A stretch of DNA of 64,000 bases, taken from assembly GCF_036409155.1 (NCBI RefSeq), contig NZ_JAZGLW010000001.1, positions 3,576,898-3,640,897 of the forward strand. The letters are read 5' to 3'. The stretch is from Mycobacterium sp. 050128 (lineage in GTDB: Bacteria; Actinomycetota; Actinomycetes; Mycobacteriales; Mycobacteriaceae). The notes under the pieces are model-generated. The model saw nothing but the letters and a program-made list of their open reading frames with translations, searched no databases and was not told the origin of the DNA. Positions 26,701 through 37,439 of the stretch are shown here, piece after piece. A program made the translations under genes and the position numbers. How positions within the stretch are numbered: position 1 is the stretch's first letter; each line of letters opens with the position of its first letter.

Positions 26701-29700
26701 CGAACGCCGCATCGCCGCCCTGTTTGCCACCCTGCTCGGTCACGACCGGGTGGGTGTCGACGACTCGTTCTTCGATTTGGGCGGCCACTCTCTGGTGGCC
26801 ACCAAACTGGTCACCGCGATCCGGTCGGATTGCGGTGTGGAGCTTGGCATCCGCGATGTCTTCGAGCTGGGGACGGTGGGCCGGCTGGCAGAGCGGGTCG
26901 ACGAGCTCGGGTCCGGCGAACTCGTCGAGTCTCGACCCAAGCTGATCGCGACCGCTCACGACGAGCCCCAGCCGCTGTCGGCGTCACAGCTGCGCAGCTG
27001 GTTCGCCTACCGTATCGACGGGCCCAGCTGGGTGAACAACATTCCGTTCGCCGCGAGACTGAGCGGTCCCTGGGATATCGAGGCACTGATCGCGGCCATC
27101 GGCGACGTCGTCGCACGTCACGAAATCTTGCGCACCAGCTACATCGAAATCGACGGCGTGCCGTATCAAGTGGTCAATCCGGCCGGTGATCTGCCGATCC
27201 GCCGCGCTTCCTTCGAGGGTGCCGGCCAGCACAGCGAAGCCTGGCTGCAAGAGCAGCTGGACGAAGAGCGTCAGCACTGCTTCGAGCTTGACGCCGAACG
27301 GCCGATCCGGATTGCGTTGCTGCGCAACGGCAGCGACGGCGATCATGTGATGTCGTTCGTGGTCCACCACATCGCCTCCGACCACTGGTCCGCAGGCGTC
27401 CTGTTCTCCGATGTGCTCACCGCGTACCGGGCCCGGCGGTCCGGGGAGCTACCGTCGTGGGCACCGCTTCGGGTGCAGTATGCCGACTATGCGGCATGGC
27501 AGCGCGCGTTCCTGGGGGATACCAGCGGCCAGGAGTCCGCGATTGCCGCCGAGCAGCGCGAGTACTGGACCCGGCAGTTGGCGGGGATGCCCGAAGACAC
27601 CGGACTGCGGCCGGACTTCGCTCGCCCGCCGGTGCCCAGCGGCGTGGGCGAATCCGTTGCCTTCCGCATCGACTCGGCCACCCGCGCCAGGCTAGCCGAG
27701 TTGTGCCGCGAGTTGGGCATCACCGAATTCATGCTGTTGCAAACGGCCGTTGCCGTGGTGCTGCATAAGGCCGGTGGCGGCGTCGACATCCCGTTGGGCA
27801 CCCCGGTTGCCGGACGCACCGAGGCCGAATTGGACCAGCTGATCGGCTTTTTCGTCAACATCCTGGTGCTGCGCAACGACCTGGACGGCAACCCGACGTT
27901 GCGCGAAGCACTGGCCCGGGCGCGCGAGACGGCGCTGGCCGCTTACGCCCACCAGGATCTGCCGTTCGACCGGGTGGTCGACAGCGTGAGCCCGGTGCGT
28001 TCGCTGTCGCGCAACCCGTTGTTCCAGGTCGTGGTGCATGTGCGCGATCACTTGCCGGCCACCCGGGTCATCGATTCGGGGCCCGGCGCCGGTGACGGCG
28101 AGGACACGGTGTGCACCTCGTTGGACCCGATCTTCGACATGGCGCATGCCGACCTCAGCGTCAACTTCCTGGGCGCCGATGGTAGTGACGGCGCCGGATA
28201 CAACTGCGACGTCATCTACCGCACCGAGCTGTACCGCCGGTCGACGATCGAGCGACTGGCCGGCTGGCTGGCCCGGGTCATCACCGGGTTCGCCGACAAC
28301 GTCGACCAAACCCTGCGCGACGTTGCGGTGATCGATGACGACGAGCAGCACCGGATTCTCGACGAGTGGAGCCGCGGCGCCCCGGCGCCACCCGACCGGC
28401 CGCGCACCATCCCGGAGCTACTCGCTCCCAGCCGCAACTGGGGATCCGACCGGATCGCGGTGCGCTGCGGCAGTGAGCAGCTCGATTACCCTGCGCTGCA
28501 CCGCCGTTCGGACAACCTGGCGGGGCTGCTCGCCGAACACGGCGTGGCGCCGGGGTCGCTGGTCGGGCTCTCGACACGGCGCGGCATCGACATGGTGGTG
28601 GCGCTGGTGGCCATCATGAAAGCCGGCGGCGGTTACTTCCCGATCGATCCTGGCTATCCGCTGGCACGCAAGCAATTCATGCTCGACGACGTGGCGCCGC
28701 CGGTCGTACTGGCGACGGCCGAGGCCGTGGACAGCACGCCGGAAGTGTCTGGGGTAAAGGTCATTTCGCTGGACGACCCGCAGGTGCGTGAGGTGGTGGA
28801 GAACGGCACGGTTCGTCCGGACCTACCGGTGCCCCATCCTGACGACCCGATGTATTTGGTGTTCACGTCCGGCTCGACCGGCAAGCCGAAGGGCGCGGTG
28901 GGCACGCATCGATCGATGTCCGCCCGGCTGGATTGGCAGTTGCGGCATTACCCGCCCTGCGCCGGCGACATTCGGTTGGCTCAGGCCTCGATCACTTTCC
29001 TTGAGGGCGGTATGGAAATGCTGGCCGGCCTGGCGGCCGGGGCCACGATGATCCTCGCAGACGATGCCGAACACCGGGATGCCGAAGCGCTCGCCGCGCT
29101 GATGGACCGGCATTCGGTGGCGCAGGTGACCGCGGTGCCCAGCCTGGTTTCCGCACTGGTGGATATCCGGGCCGACGTGGTGCGATCCCTGTCGCGGCTG
29201 GTGTGCGGCGGCGAGCCGGTGAGCACGTCGCTGCTGGAGCGCCTGGTATCCGCGTGTGCGGGCAATACGGACATCCAGCTGTTGAACAACATCGGCTCCA
29301 CCGAGACCTCCGGTGCGGTGTCGCGCGGGCCGCTCGGTCTGCCGAATCCGCTTGTGGGCAAGCCGGTCCCGGGTAGCGCTGCCTACCTGCTCGACGACGG
29401 CCTGCGCCCGGTTCCGGTCGGTGTGGTCGGCGAACTGTATTACGCCGGCGACCAGCTGGCCCGTGGCTACTGGAAGCGACCCGGTCTGACCGCGACGCGG
29501 TTCATTGCCAATCCCTATGCGCCCGAACCCGGTTCGCGGCTGTACCGCAGTGGCGACCTGGCCCGCTGGACCGAGGACGGCCAGCTGGAGTTCGCCGGCC
29601 GGGCCGACCATCAGGTGAGCGTGCGCGGTTTCCGCGTCGAGTTGGCCGAGGTCGAGTCCGCATTGGCGGCCGTCGACGGCGTCGCCGCGGCGGCCGCCCG

Positions 29701-30295
29701 TACCTGGGAGGTGCACGGAGGTCTCTCGCTGGCCGGATATGTTGTGCCGCAACGCCCGATCGTCGACGATGCCGAGAAGGCCGGCTTCGCGGGCGCGGTG
29801 CGCGCCGCGGTCGCGACGACGTTGCCCGGCTACATGATGCCCTCGTCGCTGACCGTGCTGGACGCGATGCCCAAGACAGACTCGGGCAAGCTGAACCGGC
29901 CCGGGCTGCCCAAGCCGGCGGTCAGCACCGGCGGACGGATCGAACCGTCGCGCACCGACACCGAGCGAGCGCTGGCCAAGGTGTTCGCCGAACTGCTCTG
30001 CACCCCGGAAGTCGGCCGCTACGACGACTTCTTCGCCCTCGGCGGCGACAGCATCCTGTCGGTGCAGCTGTCATCGCGGGCCCGCGCGGCCGGCCTGGCG
30101 GTCAGCCCGCGCATGGTCTTCGAGCATCCGACCGTAGAGCAGTTGGCCGCCGCCCTGGACGCTGTGGGAGACGGCAAGGCCGACACCGAGCAGGCCGATA
30201 CCCGCTTCGCGCCGATGGCCGCGTCCGGACTGTCGGCCGACGACCTGGCCGCGGTGTCGCAGCTGTGGTCGTCGTCGCGTGACGGGACGTCATGA
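23732..30295 (+). CDS. mbtE: MbtE-like two-module NRPS, C-A-T-C-A-T, 2187 aa
   Basis: Module 1: condensation (HHIAWDD from 175), adenylation (YTSGSTG near 626), carrier protein (LGGHSL, Ser1020). Module 2: condensation (HHIASDH from 1212), adenylation (FTSGSTG near 1710), carrier protein (LGGDSI, Ser2107). The N-terminus ([19 protein letters not shown]) is typical of MbtE. M. tuberculosis MbtE is about 1682 residues, so this is longer by about one adenylation domain. In A1 the Asp235 position is Asp (SFDVSMGE). In A2 it is Leu1757 (FLEGGMEML) and the later core is NNIGSTET, not NxYGPTE, so A2 probably does not load an alpha-amino acid. Starts GTG. Confidence 0.85.
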   Translation: MTETNASGLLDEKRLELLRRKLAERGLTRPEAEGSVPSVDEPRMSGGQHRMWFVQSVDPDSALLNVCVSYRVTGTVDVARLGDAVNAVAARHQVLHTTYETDAEGFPYPVVREDLRPEWAEHDLSDLSDQSRRLRLDVLAQRDFCRPFDLAKDSPLRVTVARLSADELMLLFTAHHIAWDDGSWAPFFADLTHAYTDPDGFAAAPAAPAPAVEPAFADTPSHNEDADYWRPLITNLPEPLELPGPNGSVVPSTWRAQRATTRLSADVVDRVAALARDTGATPYMVLMSAFAALVQRYTQSSDFLVAVPVLNRGVATEDAIGYYGNTVVIRLQPQSHQTFRELLAQTRDSAVGAFAHSRADLDWLVRESNPDRRHGADRMTRVSFGQRDADGAGFCPPGVRCARAELRGHFNQLPLSFMVELERSGNGGLIEAEYLVEVLDRPLVEQLLRHYVVLLDSTLSNPDATLSACALMSDEEAEWLRQVSTGEEFTTAAATLPELVSRRASSAPDAIAVGYEGRNYSYREIDEESNRLAHWLIEQGIGTEDRVALLLDKSPELVITALGILKAGGVYLPVDPTYPQDRIAFILGDADAKLVLREPVTGLSNYPVTAPEPIRPLTPHNTAYLIYTSGSTGLPKGVPVPHAPIAEYFVWFGDEYQVDATESLLQVASPSFDVSMGEIFGTLIMGARLVIPRPDGLRDIGYLTDLLRREGITSMHFVPSLLGLFLSLPGVNQWRTLRRVPIGGEALPGEIADKFHATFDALLYNFYGPTETVVNCTSYPVQGTQGTRIVPIGRPKINTQVYLLDDALQPVPVGVIGEIYIAGTHVAQGYHRRPGLTAERFVADPFTAGGRMYRSGDLARRNADGDIEFVGRADEQVKIRGFRIELGEIAAAISVDPSVGQAVVLAVDLPRLGKSLVGYVTPAADCGTESVDVERIRARVAAALPDYMTPAGYVVLDEIPITAHGKIDRVALPQPQIAAGAEYRDPTTPTERRIAALFATLLGHDRVGVDDSFFDLGGHSLVATKLVTAIRSDCGVELGIRDVFELGTVGRLAERVDELGSGELVESRPKLIATAHDEPQPLSASQLRSWFAYRIDGPSWVNNIPFAARLSGPWDIEALIAAIGDVVARHEILRTSYIEIDGVPYQVVNPAGDLPIRRASFEGAGQHSEAWLQEQLDEERQHCFELDAERPIRIALLRNGSDGDHVMSFVVHHIASDHWSAGVLFSDVLTAYRARRSGELPSWAPLRVQYADYAAWQRAFLGDTSGQESAIAAEQREYWTRQLAGMPEDTGLRPDFARPPVPSGVGESVAFRIDSATRARLAELCRELGITEFMLLQTAVAVVLHKAGGGVDIPLGTPVAGRTEAELDQLIGFFVNILVLRNDLDGNPTLREALARARETALAAYAHQDLPFDRVVDSVSPVRSLSRNPLFQVVVHVRDHLPATRVIDSGPGAGDGEDTVCTSLDPIFDMAHADLSVNFLGADGSDGAGYNCDVIYRTELYRRSTIERLAGWLARVITGFADNVDQTLRDVAVIDDDEQHRILDEWSRGAPAPPDRPRTIPELLAPSRNWGSDRIAVRCGSEQLDYPALHRRSDNLAGLLAEHGVAPGSLVGLSTRRGIDMVVALVAIMKAGGGYFPIDPGYPLARKQFMLDDVAPPVVLATAEAVDSTPEVSGVKVISLDDPQVREVVENGTVRPDLPVPHPDDPMYLVFTSGSTGKPKGAVGTHRSMSARLDWQLRHYPPCAGDIRLAQASITFLEGGMEMLAGLAAGATMILADDAEHRDAEALAALMDRHSVAQVTAVPSLVSALVDIRADVVRSLSRLVCGGEPVSTSLLERLVSACAGNTDIQLLNNIGSTETSGAVSRGPLGLPNPLVGKPVPGSAAYLLDDGLRPVPVGVVGELYYAGDQLARGYWKRPGLTATRFIANPYAPEPGSRLYRSGDLARWTEDGQLEFAGRADHQVSVRGFRVELAEVESALAAVDGVAAAAARTWEVHGGLSLAGYVVPQRPIVDDAEKAGFAGAVRAAVATTLPGYMMPSSLTVLDAMPKTDSGKLNRPGLPKPAVSTGGRIEPSRTDTERALAKVFAELLCTPEVGRYDDFFALGGDSILSVQLSSRARAAGLAVSPRMVFEHPTVEQLAAALDAVGDGKADTEQADTRFAPMAASGLSADDLAAVSQLWSSSRDGTS

Positions 30296-33200
30296 CCGCT
30301 ACCAAAACCGATGTCGCACCACCTGACATCGAGGACGTGATGGCGTTGAGCCCCTTGCAAGAGGGCTTGTATTCGCTGAGCGCGCTCACCGAATTCGTCG
30401 AAGGCGAGGCAGCCGACGATCCCTACATGATCGGCATGGCCGCGGACATCTCTGGCGTACTGGACATCGAGCTGTTGCGCGACTGTGCGGCCAAGATGTT
30501 GGCCCGACACCCGAACCTGCGGGCTAGCTTCTTCAGTCGGGGCATTGCGCGCCCGGTGCAGATCGTGCCGTCCCGAGTCGAGTTGCCTTGGCAATTCGTC
30601 ACGGCCGCACCCGATGAAGTAGCGGCGCTGGAGGTCCGCGAACGCCGGCGACCGTTCGATTTGGAACGCGGGCCGGCCATTCGTTTCCTGCTGATCGAAT
30701 TGCCGGGCCCGCAATGGCGTTTCGTGATCACCGCCCACCACATCGTGATCGACGGGTGGTCGTTGCCGGTGTTCGTCAACGAGATGATGATCCTGTACGC
30801 CGCCGGGGGAGACCCCGCGGCGCTTCCGGTGGCGCCCCGGCCGTACCGGGACTACATCGGGTGGCTCGCGAGTCGCGATCCGGAGGCCAGCCAACAGGTT
30901 TGGCGCCAGCACCTGGCCGGCCTGGCCGGCCCCACCCTGCTGGCTGCCGCGCTCGGCCCGGCCGAGGGGCAGCCGGCAGGCCTGCCGCGCACCACCGAAC
31001 TGCGGCTGGCGCCCGAAGTCGCCGATCGGCTCGTCGAAGGCGCCCGGTCGCGCGGCGTCACCGTCAACACCCTGTTGCAAATGGCGTGGGCCCTGGTGTT
31101 GTCGCGACTGACCGGCACCCACGACGTGGTCTTCGGCGTCACCGTCTCCGGCCGGCCGGCCGAACTCGCCGGCGTCGAGACAATGATCGGTCTGTTCATC
31201 AACACCGTGCCGATGCGCGTGCAGCTGGACCCGGCCGCCGGCGTGGGCGACCAATGTCGCGCCGTGCAACGCAATGCCGCGCTGCTGCGCGAACACGGCT
31301 ATCTCGGGCATGCACAGCTGCGCGCGTTGGGCGGCGTGGGCGAGATGTTCGACACCCTGCTGGTCTACGAGAACTTCCCGATGGACGGGCTGGTCGCCGG
31401 CGGCGAATTGACCGCGGGCAGTGCGATATTCAGGCCATCCGCGTTGCAGAGCCTGTCACACTTCCCGGTCGCGATCGCCGCCCACATGCAGGGCCGCGAA
31501 CTGGTGGTACTGGTCGAGGTGTTGGACGGCGCGCTGGGCGCCACCTCCGCGGAGCGGCTGGGCCGGCGCGTGCTGGTCACCGCCGAGCGACTGCTGCAGG
31601 GCTGGGATCGGCCGCTGCGTGAGGTCAGCGTGCTCTTTGACGACGAGGCCGTCACGCCCGCCGGCGCGGCGGCCCCGCGCGCGATCGGCATCCACACCCG
31701 GTTCGCCGCGATCGCGGCGACAACGCCCGACAACGTCGCGGTCAGCTGGGCCGGCGGCACGCTGAGCTACCGCGAGCTCAACGGTCGCGCCAATGGGCTG
31801 GCCGCCCGGCTCGCCGAGCGCGGGGTGCGATCCGAAACCCCAGTGGCCATACGGCTTTTCCGCGGCCCGGAGTACATCGTCGCGATACTCGCGGTGCTCA
31901 AAGCCGGCGGCGTGTGCGTGCCGATGGAGCCGGGGCTGCCCCCCGAGCGGGTGGAGTCGATGCTGCGCCAAACAGGGGCGTCGATCATTGTCGACGACGA
32001 GCTGCTGCGGGCCGGGAAACGACACGCCGCCGACTTCCACGCCGTCGAGGTGCCGCCCGAGCAGGCCGCATACGTCGTCTTCACATCGGGGACGACGGGA
32101 GAACCCAAGGGCGTCATCGGAACTCACGCAGCCGTCGGCGCGTACGCCGACGATCATCTGGATAGCGTGTTGCGGCCCGCGGCCGCCCGGCTGGGCCGCC
32201 CGCTGCGCATCGCACACGCGTGGTCGTTCGCCTTCGATGCCGCCTGGCAGCCGCTGGTCGCGCTGCTCGACGGCCACGGCGTGCACGTCGTCGATGAACG
32301 GACCCAGACCGACGCCGAGGCCCTGGTCGCCGCGATCGCCGAGCACGGCGTCGACATGATCGACACCACCCCGTCGATGTTCGCCCAACTCACCGCCTGC
32401 GGATTGCTCACGACGGTTCCGCTGGCGGTATTGGCGCTGGGCGGGGAAGCGCTGGGTAAGTCCGCGTGGACCCTGATCCGCAGCGAGTGCGCACGAACCC
32501 GGTTGCGTGCGTACAACTGCTACGGCCCGACCGAAACCACGGTCGAGGCGGTGGTGGCCGCGATCACGGAGTACGACGAGCCGTCGATCGGACGGCCCAC
32601 TCACTACACCCGCGGTTACGTGCTCGACTCCGGGTTGCATCCGGTGCCCGTCGGGGCGACCGGCGAGCTCTACCTGGCCGGCGCGCAGTTGGCCCGCGGC
32701 TATCTGGGCCGTCCCGGGGAGACGAGCCACCGCTTCCTCGCCGATCCATTCGCCCCCGGCGAGCGGATGTACCGCACCGGCGACGTGGTGCGCCGGGGTG
32801 TCGATGGCTCGCTGCAGTACGTGGGGCGCGCCGACGCGCAGGTGAAGATTCGCGGCTACCGGGTCGAGCCGGCTGAGATCGCCGCCGCGCTCGAGTCGCA
32901 CCCCGCAGTCCGGCACGCCGGTGTTCTGGTGCGGCGCCTGCAAACCGGAGCGCGGCTGACTGCCTACGTGATGATCTCACCCGCGCACCAGCCGTCGACC
33001 GCGGAGCTGCGCGCCACGCTCGCTACCCGGTTGCCGCGCTACATGATTCCGCAACGCATCATCAGGGTCGACGAAATCCCGCTGACCGACAACGGCAAAC
33101 TCGACGAAGCCGCGCTGCGCGCGTTCGATGCGGCCGACACCGCGAGCTCGGCCGGGGCCGAGCCCGAAACGCCCACGGAAACCATACTGGCCGAAGTGCT

Positions 33201-34686
33201 TTCGGACCTGCTGCACCTGCCTGCGGTCGACGTCGCCGCTGACTTCTTGCAGCTGGGTCTGGACAGCATCATGGCGCTGTCGGTAGTGCAGGCGGCACGA
33301 GCGCGGGGTCTGGCGTTGCGTGCCAGGCTGATCCTCGACTGCGTCAACATCCGGGAACTGGCGGAGGCCATCGACTCCGAAAGTGCCGACGCTGCAAGCG
33401 ATATCGAAGACGGCGTCGGGCCAATCCCGGTTCTGCCCAACGGCCGCTGGCTCTACGAATACGGCGAGCCTCGTCGGCTGGCGCAGACCGAAGCCATTCA
33501 GCTGCCCGACGACGTCAGCCGCGAGCACCTGCATGCCGCGCTGGCGCGCATCGTCGCCGGGCACGAAGTGCTGCGCACGCGACTGGATCGCGCCACGATG
33601 ACCCTGGTTCCGACGGAGGTCGCCGCGGCTCTTGTCGACGAGGTAACGGTTTCCGGGGATCTGCATGCCGTCGTCCCCGGGCACGTCGCAGCGGCCGTCG
33701 AACGTCTGGACCCCGAACGCGGAGTGCTGCTGGCCGCGGTCTGGCTTCGCCCCCCGATTGGACCGAGCGTGCTGCTGCTGGCCGCCCACGTGTTGGCAAT
33801 GGACCCGGCGTCGTGGCGGGTCGTTCTCGGCGAATTGGACGCCGCGCTGCAGGCTTCGGCCTCCGGCCACCCGCCCGCGCCGATCCGGGAGCACACCAGC
33901 TACCGGCGCTGGGCCGAAGCGCTGGCCGCGCGTGCCGAGACGTTGGACACCACGCAGTTCTGGGCGGCGCAGCTCGAAGGCGACGACCCCAATCTCGGTG
34001 CCCGACGGGTGGATCCGAGTCGTGACCGGGCCGGCGATCTGATCGTCCGGATGGTCGCCGCCGATGCGGACACCACCCGCCGGCTCCTGGATTCCGGGCT
34101 GCCGCTGCCGCATCTGCTGGTGGCCGCCACGGCGGCGACGGTGACGCGCTGGCGCCGGCAGCGACACCAGGCCACGCCGCCGCCACTGCTGGCGCTGGAA
34201 ACCCACGGCCGCGCAGACAGTTTGGTCGACGACGCCGTCGACACCGGCGACACGATCGGGCTGCTCAGTTCCATCTATCCGGTGCGGGTGGCCTCGGCCG
34301 ACCCGCGGCAGGTCGGGGCGCAGTTGGCGGCCATCCCCGGCGACGGACTCGACTACGGCCTGCTGCGTTATCTGCGCACCGACACCGCCGAGCGGCTGGG
34401 CCCGCTGCCCGGTCCGCAGGTGCTGCTGAACTACCTGGGGGCGGCCCACACCGGCGGCGGCGCCGTGCTGAAGCTGGAGCGCGGACTGCTGGCCGGGGTA
34501 TCGCCGCAGCCGGAGCCGGATCTGGCGGTGCGCCACGAACTCACGATCATGGCCACCGTATTGCCCTTCGACGGTCAGCGTGTCCTGGCCGCGCAGTGGC
34601 GCGCACTGCCCGGCATTCTCGATGACGCGGACGTCTCTGCGTTGCAACACCTTTGGATTGAATCACTGCGGGAGGTGGTGACATGA
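30292..34686 (+). CDS. mbtF: MbtF, NRPS C-A-T with terminal epimerase-like domain, 1464 aa
   Basis: Condensation ([11 protein letters not shown] start, HHIVIDG from 149), adenylation (FTSGTTG near 597, [14 protein letters not shown] Lys near the end), carrier protein (LGLDSI, Ser992), then about 400 residues related to epimerisation domains ([25 protein letters not shown]). In the last domain the HHxxxD motif is AHVLAMD, so the first His is lost and epimerase activity is doubtful. Length equals M. tuberculosis MbtF (about 1461), which loads the second lysine and closes the cobactin end. Overlaps mbtE and mbtG by four bases each. Confidence 0.9.
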   Translation: MTATKTDVAPPDIEDVMALSPLQEGLYSLSALTEFVEGEAADDPYMIGMAADISGVLDIELLRDCAAKMLARHPNLRASFFSRGIARPVQIVPSRVELPWQFVTAAPDEVAALEVRERRRPFDLERGPAIRFLLIELPGPQWRFVITAHHIVIDGWSLPVFVNEMMILYAAGGDPAALPVAPRPYRDYIGWLASRDPEASQQVWRQHLAGLAGPTLLAAALGPAEGQPAGLPRTTELRLAPEVADRLVEGARSRGVTVNTLLQMAWALVLSRLTGTHDVVFGVTVSGRPAELAGVETMIGLFINTVPMRVQLDPAAGVGDQCRAVQRNAALLREHGYLGHAQLRALGGVGEMFDTLLVYENFPMDGLVAGGELTAGSAIFRPSALQSLSHFPVAIAAHMQGRELVVLVEVLDGALGATSAERLGRRVLVTAERLLQGWDRPLREVSVLFDDEAVTPAGAAAPRAIGIHTRFAAIAATTPDNVAVSWAGGTLSYRELNGRANGLAARLAERGVRSETPVAIRLFRGPEYIVAILAVLKAGGVCVPMEPGLPPERVESMLRQTGASIIVDDELLRAGKRHAADFHAVEVPPEQAAYVVFTSGTTGEPKGVIGTHAAVGAYADDHLDSVLRPAAARLGRPLRIAHAWSFAFDAAWQPLVALLDGHGVHVVDERTQTDAEALVAAIAEHGVDMIDTTPSMFAQLTACGLLTTVPLAVLALGGEALGKSAWTLIRSECARTRLRAYNCYGPTETTVEAVVAAITEYDEPSIGRPTHYTRGYVLDSGLHPVPVGATGELYLAGAQLARGYLGRPGETSHRFLADPFAPGERMYRTGDVVRRGVDGSLQYVGRADAQVKIRGYRVEPAEIAAALESHPAVRHAGVLVRRLQTGARLTAYVMISPAHQPSTAELRATLATRLPRYMIPQRIIRVDEIPLTDNGKLDEAALRAFDAADTASSAGAEPETPTETILAEVLSDLLHLPAVDVAADFLQLGLDSIMALSVVQAARARGLALRARLILDCVNIRELAEAIDSESADAASDIEDGVGPIPVLPNGRWLYEYGEPRRLAQTEAIQLPDDVSREHLHAALARIVAGHEVLRTRLDRATMTLVPTEVAAALVDEVTVSGDLHAVVPGHVAAAVERLDPERGVLLAAVWLRPPIGPSVLLLAAHVLAMDPASWRVVLGELDAALQASASGHPPAPIREHTSYRRWAEALAARAETLDTTQFWAAQLEGDDPNLGARRVDPSRDRAGDLIVRMVAADADTTRRLLDSGLPLPHLLVAATAATVTRWRRQRHQATPPPLLALETHGRADSLVDDAVDTGDTIGLLSSIYPVRVASADPRQVGAQLAAIPGDGLDYGLLRYLRTDTAERLGPLPGPQVLLNYLGAAHTGGGAVLKLERGLLAGVSPQPEPDLAVRHELTIMATVLPFDGQRVLAAQWRALPGILDDADVSALQHLWIESLREVVT

Positions 34687-35975
34687 GCACGTTAGCGATC
34701 CTCGGCGCCGGCGCCAAGGCGGTGGCGGTGGCCGCCAAGGCCAAGGCATTGCGCGACATGGGCCCCGATATCCCAGAGGTCCCCGACGTGATCGCCGTCG
34801 AACGCACCGGAGTCGGGGCGAACTGGCAGGCGAGCGGCGGCTGGACGGACGGGGCGCACCGGCTCGGAACCAGCCCGGAAAAAGATGTCGGCTTTCCCTA
34901 CCGGTCGGCGTTGGTGCCGCGCCGCAACGGCGAGCTCGACGAGCTGATGACCCGGTACAGCTGGCAGTCCTATCTGATCGCGACGGCGTCGTTCGCCGAG
35001 TGGATCGACCGCGGCAGACCCGCTCCGCCGCATCGCAAATGGAGCCAATACCTGGGCTGGGTCGCCGACCAGGTCGGCATGCAGGTGGTGCACGGCGAGG
35101 TCGACGGGCTCGGTGTCGTCGGTGACCGCTGGGCACTGCACACCCGCGAGACCACCGTGCACGCGGATGCGTTGATGATCACCGGACCAGGTCAGGCCGA
35201 GAAATCGCTGTTGCCCGGCAACCCGCGCATGATGTCGATCGCGCAGTTCTGGGATCGCGCCGCCGGCCACGACCGCATCAACGCCGAGCGGGTTGCGGTG
35301 ATCGGCGGCGGTGAGACGGCCGCCTCGATGCTCAATGAGCTTTTCCGGCACCGGGTTTCGACCATCACGGTCATCTCGCCACAGGTGACGTTGTTCACGC
35401 GGGGCGAGAGCTTCTTCGAGAACTCGTTGTTCTCTGACCCCACCGACTGGACCGCCCTGACGCTGGACGAGCGCCGCGACGCGCTGGCGCGCACCGACCG
35501 CGGCGTGTTCTCGGCGAACGTGCAGGAAGCGTTGCTGGCCGACGACCGCATCCACCACCTGCGCGGCCGGGTCGCACACGCGGTGGGCCGCGACGGACAG
35601 ATCCGGCTGACCCTGTCCACCAACCGGTTCAGCGAGAACCTGGAGACGGTGCACGGATTCGATCTCGTCATCGACGGCTCCGGCGCCGATGCGCTCTGGT
35701 TCACCTCACTGTTCAGCCAGGACGCGCTCGATCTGCTCGAGCTGGGTCTGGGCGGCCCGCTGGCGTCCGATCGCCTGCAGGAGGGGATCGGCTACGACCT
35801 GTCCGTCAGCGATGTCACCCCCAAGCTGTTCCTGCCCAACCTGTCCGGCCTCACCCAGGGGCCGGGCTTTCCCAACCTGAGCTGTCTTGGCCTGCTGTCG
35901 GATCGCGTCCTGGGGTCCTGGGTCGGTCCGGCGGGTGGTCTGTCCAGAGTCCAAACGATGGTGGAGAAACGATGA
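34683..35975 (+). CDS. mbtG: MbtG, lysine N6-hydroxylase, 430 aa
   Basis: Flavin N-hydroxylase with FAD motif [19 protein letters not shown] motif [10 protein letters not shown], and the conserved stretch [20 protein letters not shown]. It matches M. tuberculosis MbtG closely over its length as I remember it (431 aa). It hydroxylates the lysine side-chain nitrogen that becomes the hydroxamate iron ligand, so the product of this cluster should still carry hydroxamates even without the salicyl-oxazoline part. ATGA overlap with mbtF and mbtH. Confidence 0.92.
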   Translation: MSTLAILGAGAKAVAVAAKAKALRDMGPDIPEVPDVIAVERTGVGANWQASGGWTDGAHRLGTSPEKDVGFPYRSALVPRRNGELDELMTRYSWQSYLIATASFAEWIDRGRPAPPHRKWSQYLGWVADQVGMQVVHGEVDGLGVVGDRWALHTRETTVHADALMITGPGQAEKSLLPGNPRMMSIAQFWDRAAGHDRINAERVAVIGGGETAASMLNELFRHRVSTITVISPQVTLFTRGESFFENSLFSDPTDWTALTLDERRDALARTDRGVFSANVQEALLADDRIHHLRGRVAHAVGRDGQIRLTLSTNRFSENLETVHGFDLVIDGSGADALWFTSLFSQDALDLLELGLGGPLASDRLQEGIGYDLSVSDVTPKLFLPNLSGLTQGPGFPNLSCLGLLSDRVLGSWVGPAGGLSRVQTMVEKR

Positions 35976-36199
35976 GCACTAACCCATTCGACGACGACAA
36001 CGGCACCTTCTTCGTGCTGGTCAACGATGAAGAACAGCACAGCCTGTGGCCGGTGTTCACCGACGTCCCGGCGGGCTGGCGCGTGGTCTACGGTGAAGCG
36101 ACCCGCGCCGAATGCCTGGACTATGTCGAACAAAACTGGCCCGACATCCGTCCGAAGAGCCTGCGCGAATCCCTCTCCGGGAGTCGTTCGGCCGGTTAG
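35972..36199 (+). CDS. mbtH: MbtH-like protein, 75 aa
   Basis: The founding MbtH family: [31 protein letters not shown] and [11 protein letters not shown] are all present. Such proteins bind and activate NRPS adenylation domains; here the clients should be the A domains of MbtE and MbtF. Last gene of the operon, overlapping mbtG by ATGA and followed by hairpins. Confidence 0.95.
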   Translation: MSTNPFDDDNGTFFVLVNDEEQHSLWPVFTDVPAGWRVVYGEATRAECLDYVEQNWPDIRPKSLRESLSGSRSAG

Positions 36200-36222
36200 C
36201 CGGCGAAGCCCAATTCTGGGTT
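36191..36222 (+). terminator. Hairpin pair at the end of the mbt operon
   Basis: GCCGG-TTAG-CCGGC (36191-36204) includes the mbtH stop codon, and AGCCCA/TGGGTT (36207-36212, 36217-36222) follows. Neither has a T-run, which is common for mycobacterial terminators. Plausible but weak. Confidence 0.35.
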
Positions 36223-36317
36223 GCTACACAGGTCGCGCACAGATTAGTCAGGGTGATCCCGCGTAGCATCTGTCACAAGGTGCACAACCACACCATCTAC
36301 ACCAGGTGAGAGTGTGG

Positions 36318-36332
36318 GTGACATTCCGTCAC
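36318..36332. promoter_or_regulatory. Inverted repeat upstream of cfp2
   Basis: GTGAC-ATTCC-GTCAC lies 25 bases before the cfp2 start codon, inside its 5' region. It could be an operator or a small RNA hairpin in the leader. Nothing else supports it. Confidence 0.3.
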
Positions 36333-36357
36333 GTCGCTGCACATCGAAGGGGGAATC

Positions 36358-36873
36358 ATGAAATCGCTAAAAGCCATTGTGACGGGTGTGGCAGCCCTGG
36401 GCGCCGTCGGCGCCGCAGCCATCGGCGTCACCTCGATCGCGTCTGTTCCGGCTGAAAACGCGGTGCAACTGGCCGCCGTCGGCGCGCCGCTGCCGCAGGA
36501 CCCACCGTCGTTGCCGGCTCCCGCCGTCGACGTTCCGACCGCCGACCAGCTGACCGGGCTGCTCAACACCCTCGCCGACCCCAGCGTGTCGTTCACGAAC
36601 AAGGGCAATCTGGTCGAAGGCGGCGTCAGCGGGACGGTGGCACACATCGCGGACAAGAAGCTGCAGAAGGCGGCGAAGAATGGCGACCTGCCGTTGTCGT
36701 TCACCATCACCAACATTGCGCCGGCCGCCGCGGGATCGGTGACGGCGGATGTCGCGGTTTCGGGCCCCAAGCTGACGAACCCGGTGATGCAGAACGTCAC
36801 CTTCGTCAACCAGGGCAGCTGGATGTTGTCGCGCTCGTCGGCGATGGAGCTGCTGCAAGCCGCCGGACAGTGA
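36358..36873 (+). CDS. cfp2: CFP2/MTB12-like secreted antigen, 171 aa
   Basis: Signal peptide at residues 1-30, then a proline-rich linker and a domain matching M. tuberculosis CFP2 (MTB12, Rv2376c): [32 protein letters not shown], and the end [15 protein letters not shown]. It is exported to the culture medium in M. tuberculosis; its function there is unknown, the fold resembles other small mycobacterial secreted proteins. AAGGGGG precedes the ATG. In M. tuberculosis it is next to mbtH too, so the position is conserved. Confidence 0.88.
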   Translation: MKSLKAIVTGVAALGAVGAAAIGVTSIASVPAENAVQLAAVGAPLPQDPPSLPAPAVDVPTADQLTGLLNTLADPSVSFTNKGNLVEGGVSGTVAHIADKKLQKAAKNGDLPLSFTITNIAPAAAGSVTADVAVSGPKLTNPVMQNVTFVNQGSWMLSRSSAMELLQAAGQ

Positions 36874-36920
36874 GTAGCATCCGTCAGGTTGGCCTGGACC
36901 GGGCCGCTAAAGGGGGAAAC

Positions 36921-37439
36921 ATGAAATCCGTAGCTATGGGCGCGGCGGCGCTGGCCGTCATCGGCGGCGCGGCCGTCGGCATCGCTTCCGTCGCAACGCC
37001 AGTGCCTGCAGTGCAACTGGCCGCGGTCGGGGCGCCGCTGCCGCAAGAGCCGCCGCCGCCCCCCGCGCCCGCGCCGGTGGGGCCGGGCCTTCCGACGCCA
37101 GAGCAGTTGAGCAACCTGTGCCTCCAGGCCACCGATCCCGGCGTCGGCTACTCCGTCAAGGTCGGTCTGGTCGAAAACGGCATCAATCCCGACGAGGGCC
37201 ATGTTGCCGACCACGACCTGCGTAAGGCCTACCGCAACGGCAACTTTCCGGAGACCTTCACCGTGACGAACATCGTGCCGGCCGGTCCTAATACGGCCGC
37301 CGCTCAGGTGGCGATCGCGGGGCCGAAGTTCGCCGGGCCGGTCACCAAGCAACTGGTGTTCGTCCAGCAGGGTGGCAACTGGGTGCTGCAACACGACGCC
37401 GCGCTCGCTTTGCTGCAGGCGGCGACCGCGGTCAACTAG
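36921..37439 (+). CDS. Second CFP2-like secreted protein, 172 aa
   Basis: A tandem paralogue of the gene before: signal peptide, [12 protein letters not shown] linker (almost the same as [13 protein letters not shown] there), longer proline stretch, then LSNLCLQATDPGVGYSVKVG, TNIVPAGPNTAAAQVAIAGP and ALALLQAA. ATG 36921 has AAAGGGGG in front. Only 47 bases separate the two genes, so they are probably one transcript. Divergence in the middle suggests an old duplication. Its TAG overlaps the TAG of the converging sigma-factor gene. Confidence 0.82.
   Translation: MKSVAMGAAALAVIGGAAVGIASVATPVPAVQLAAVGAPLPQEPPPPPAPAPVGPGLPTPEQLSNLCLQATDPGVGYSVKVGLVENGINPDEGHVADHDLRKAYRNGNFPETFTVTNIVPAGPNTAAAQVAIAGPKFAGPVTKQLVFVQQGGNWVLQHDAALALLQAATAVN

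Noticed and set aside
32977..34650. 557-codon open frame antisense to mbtF
   Set aside because: Same reason: long only because of high GC in the NRPS gene; no recognisable motif.
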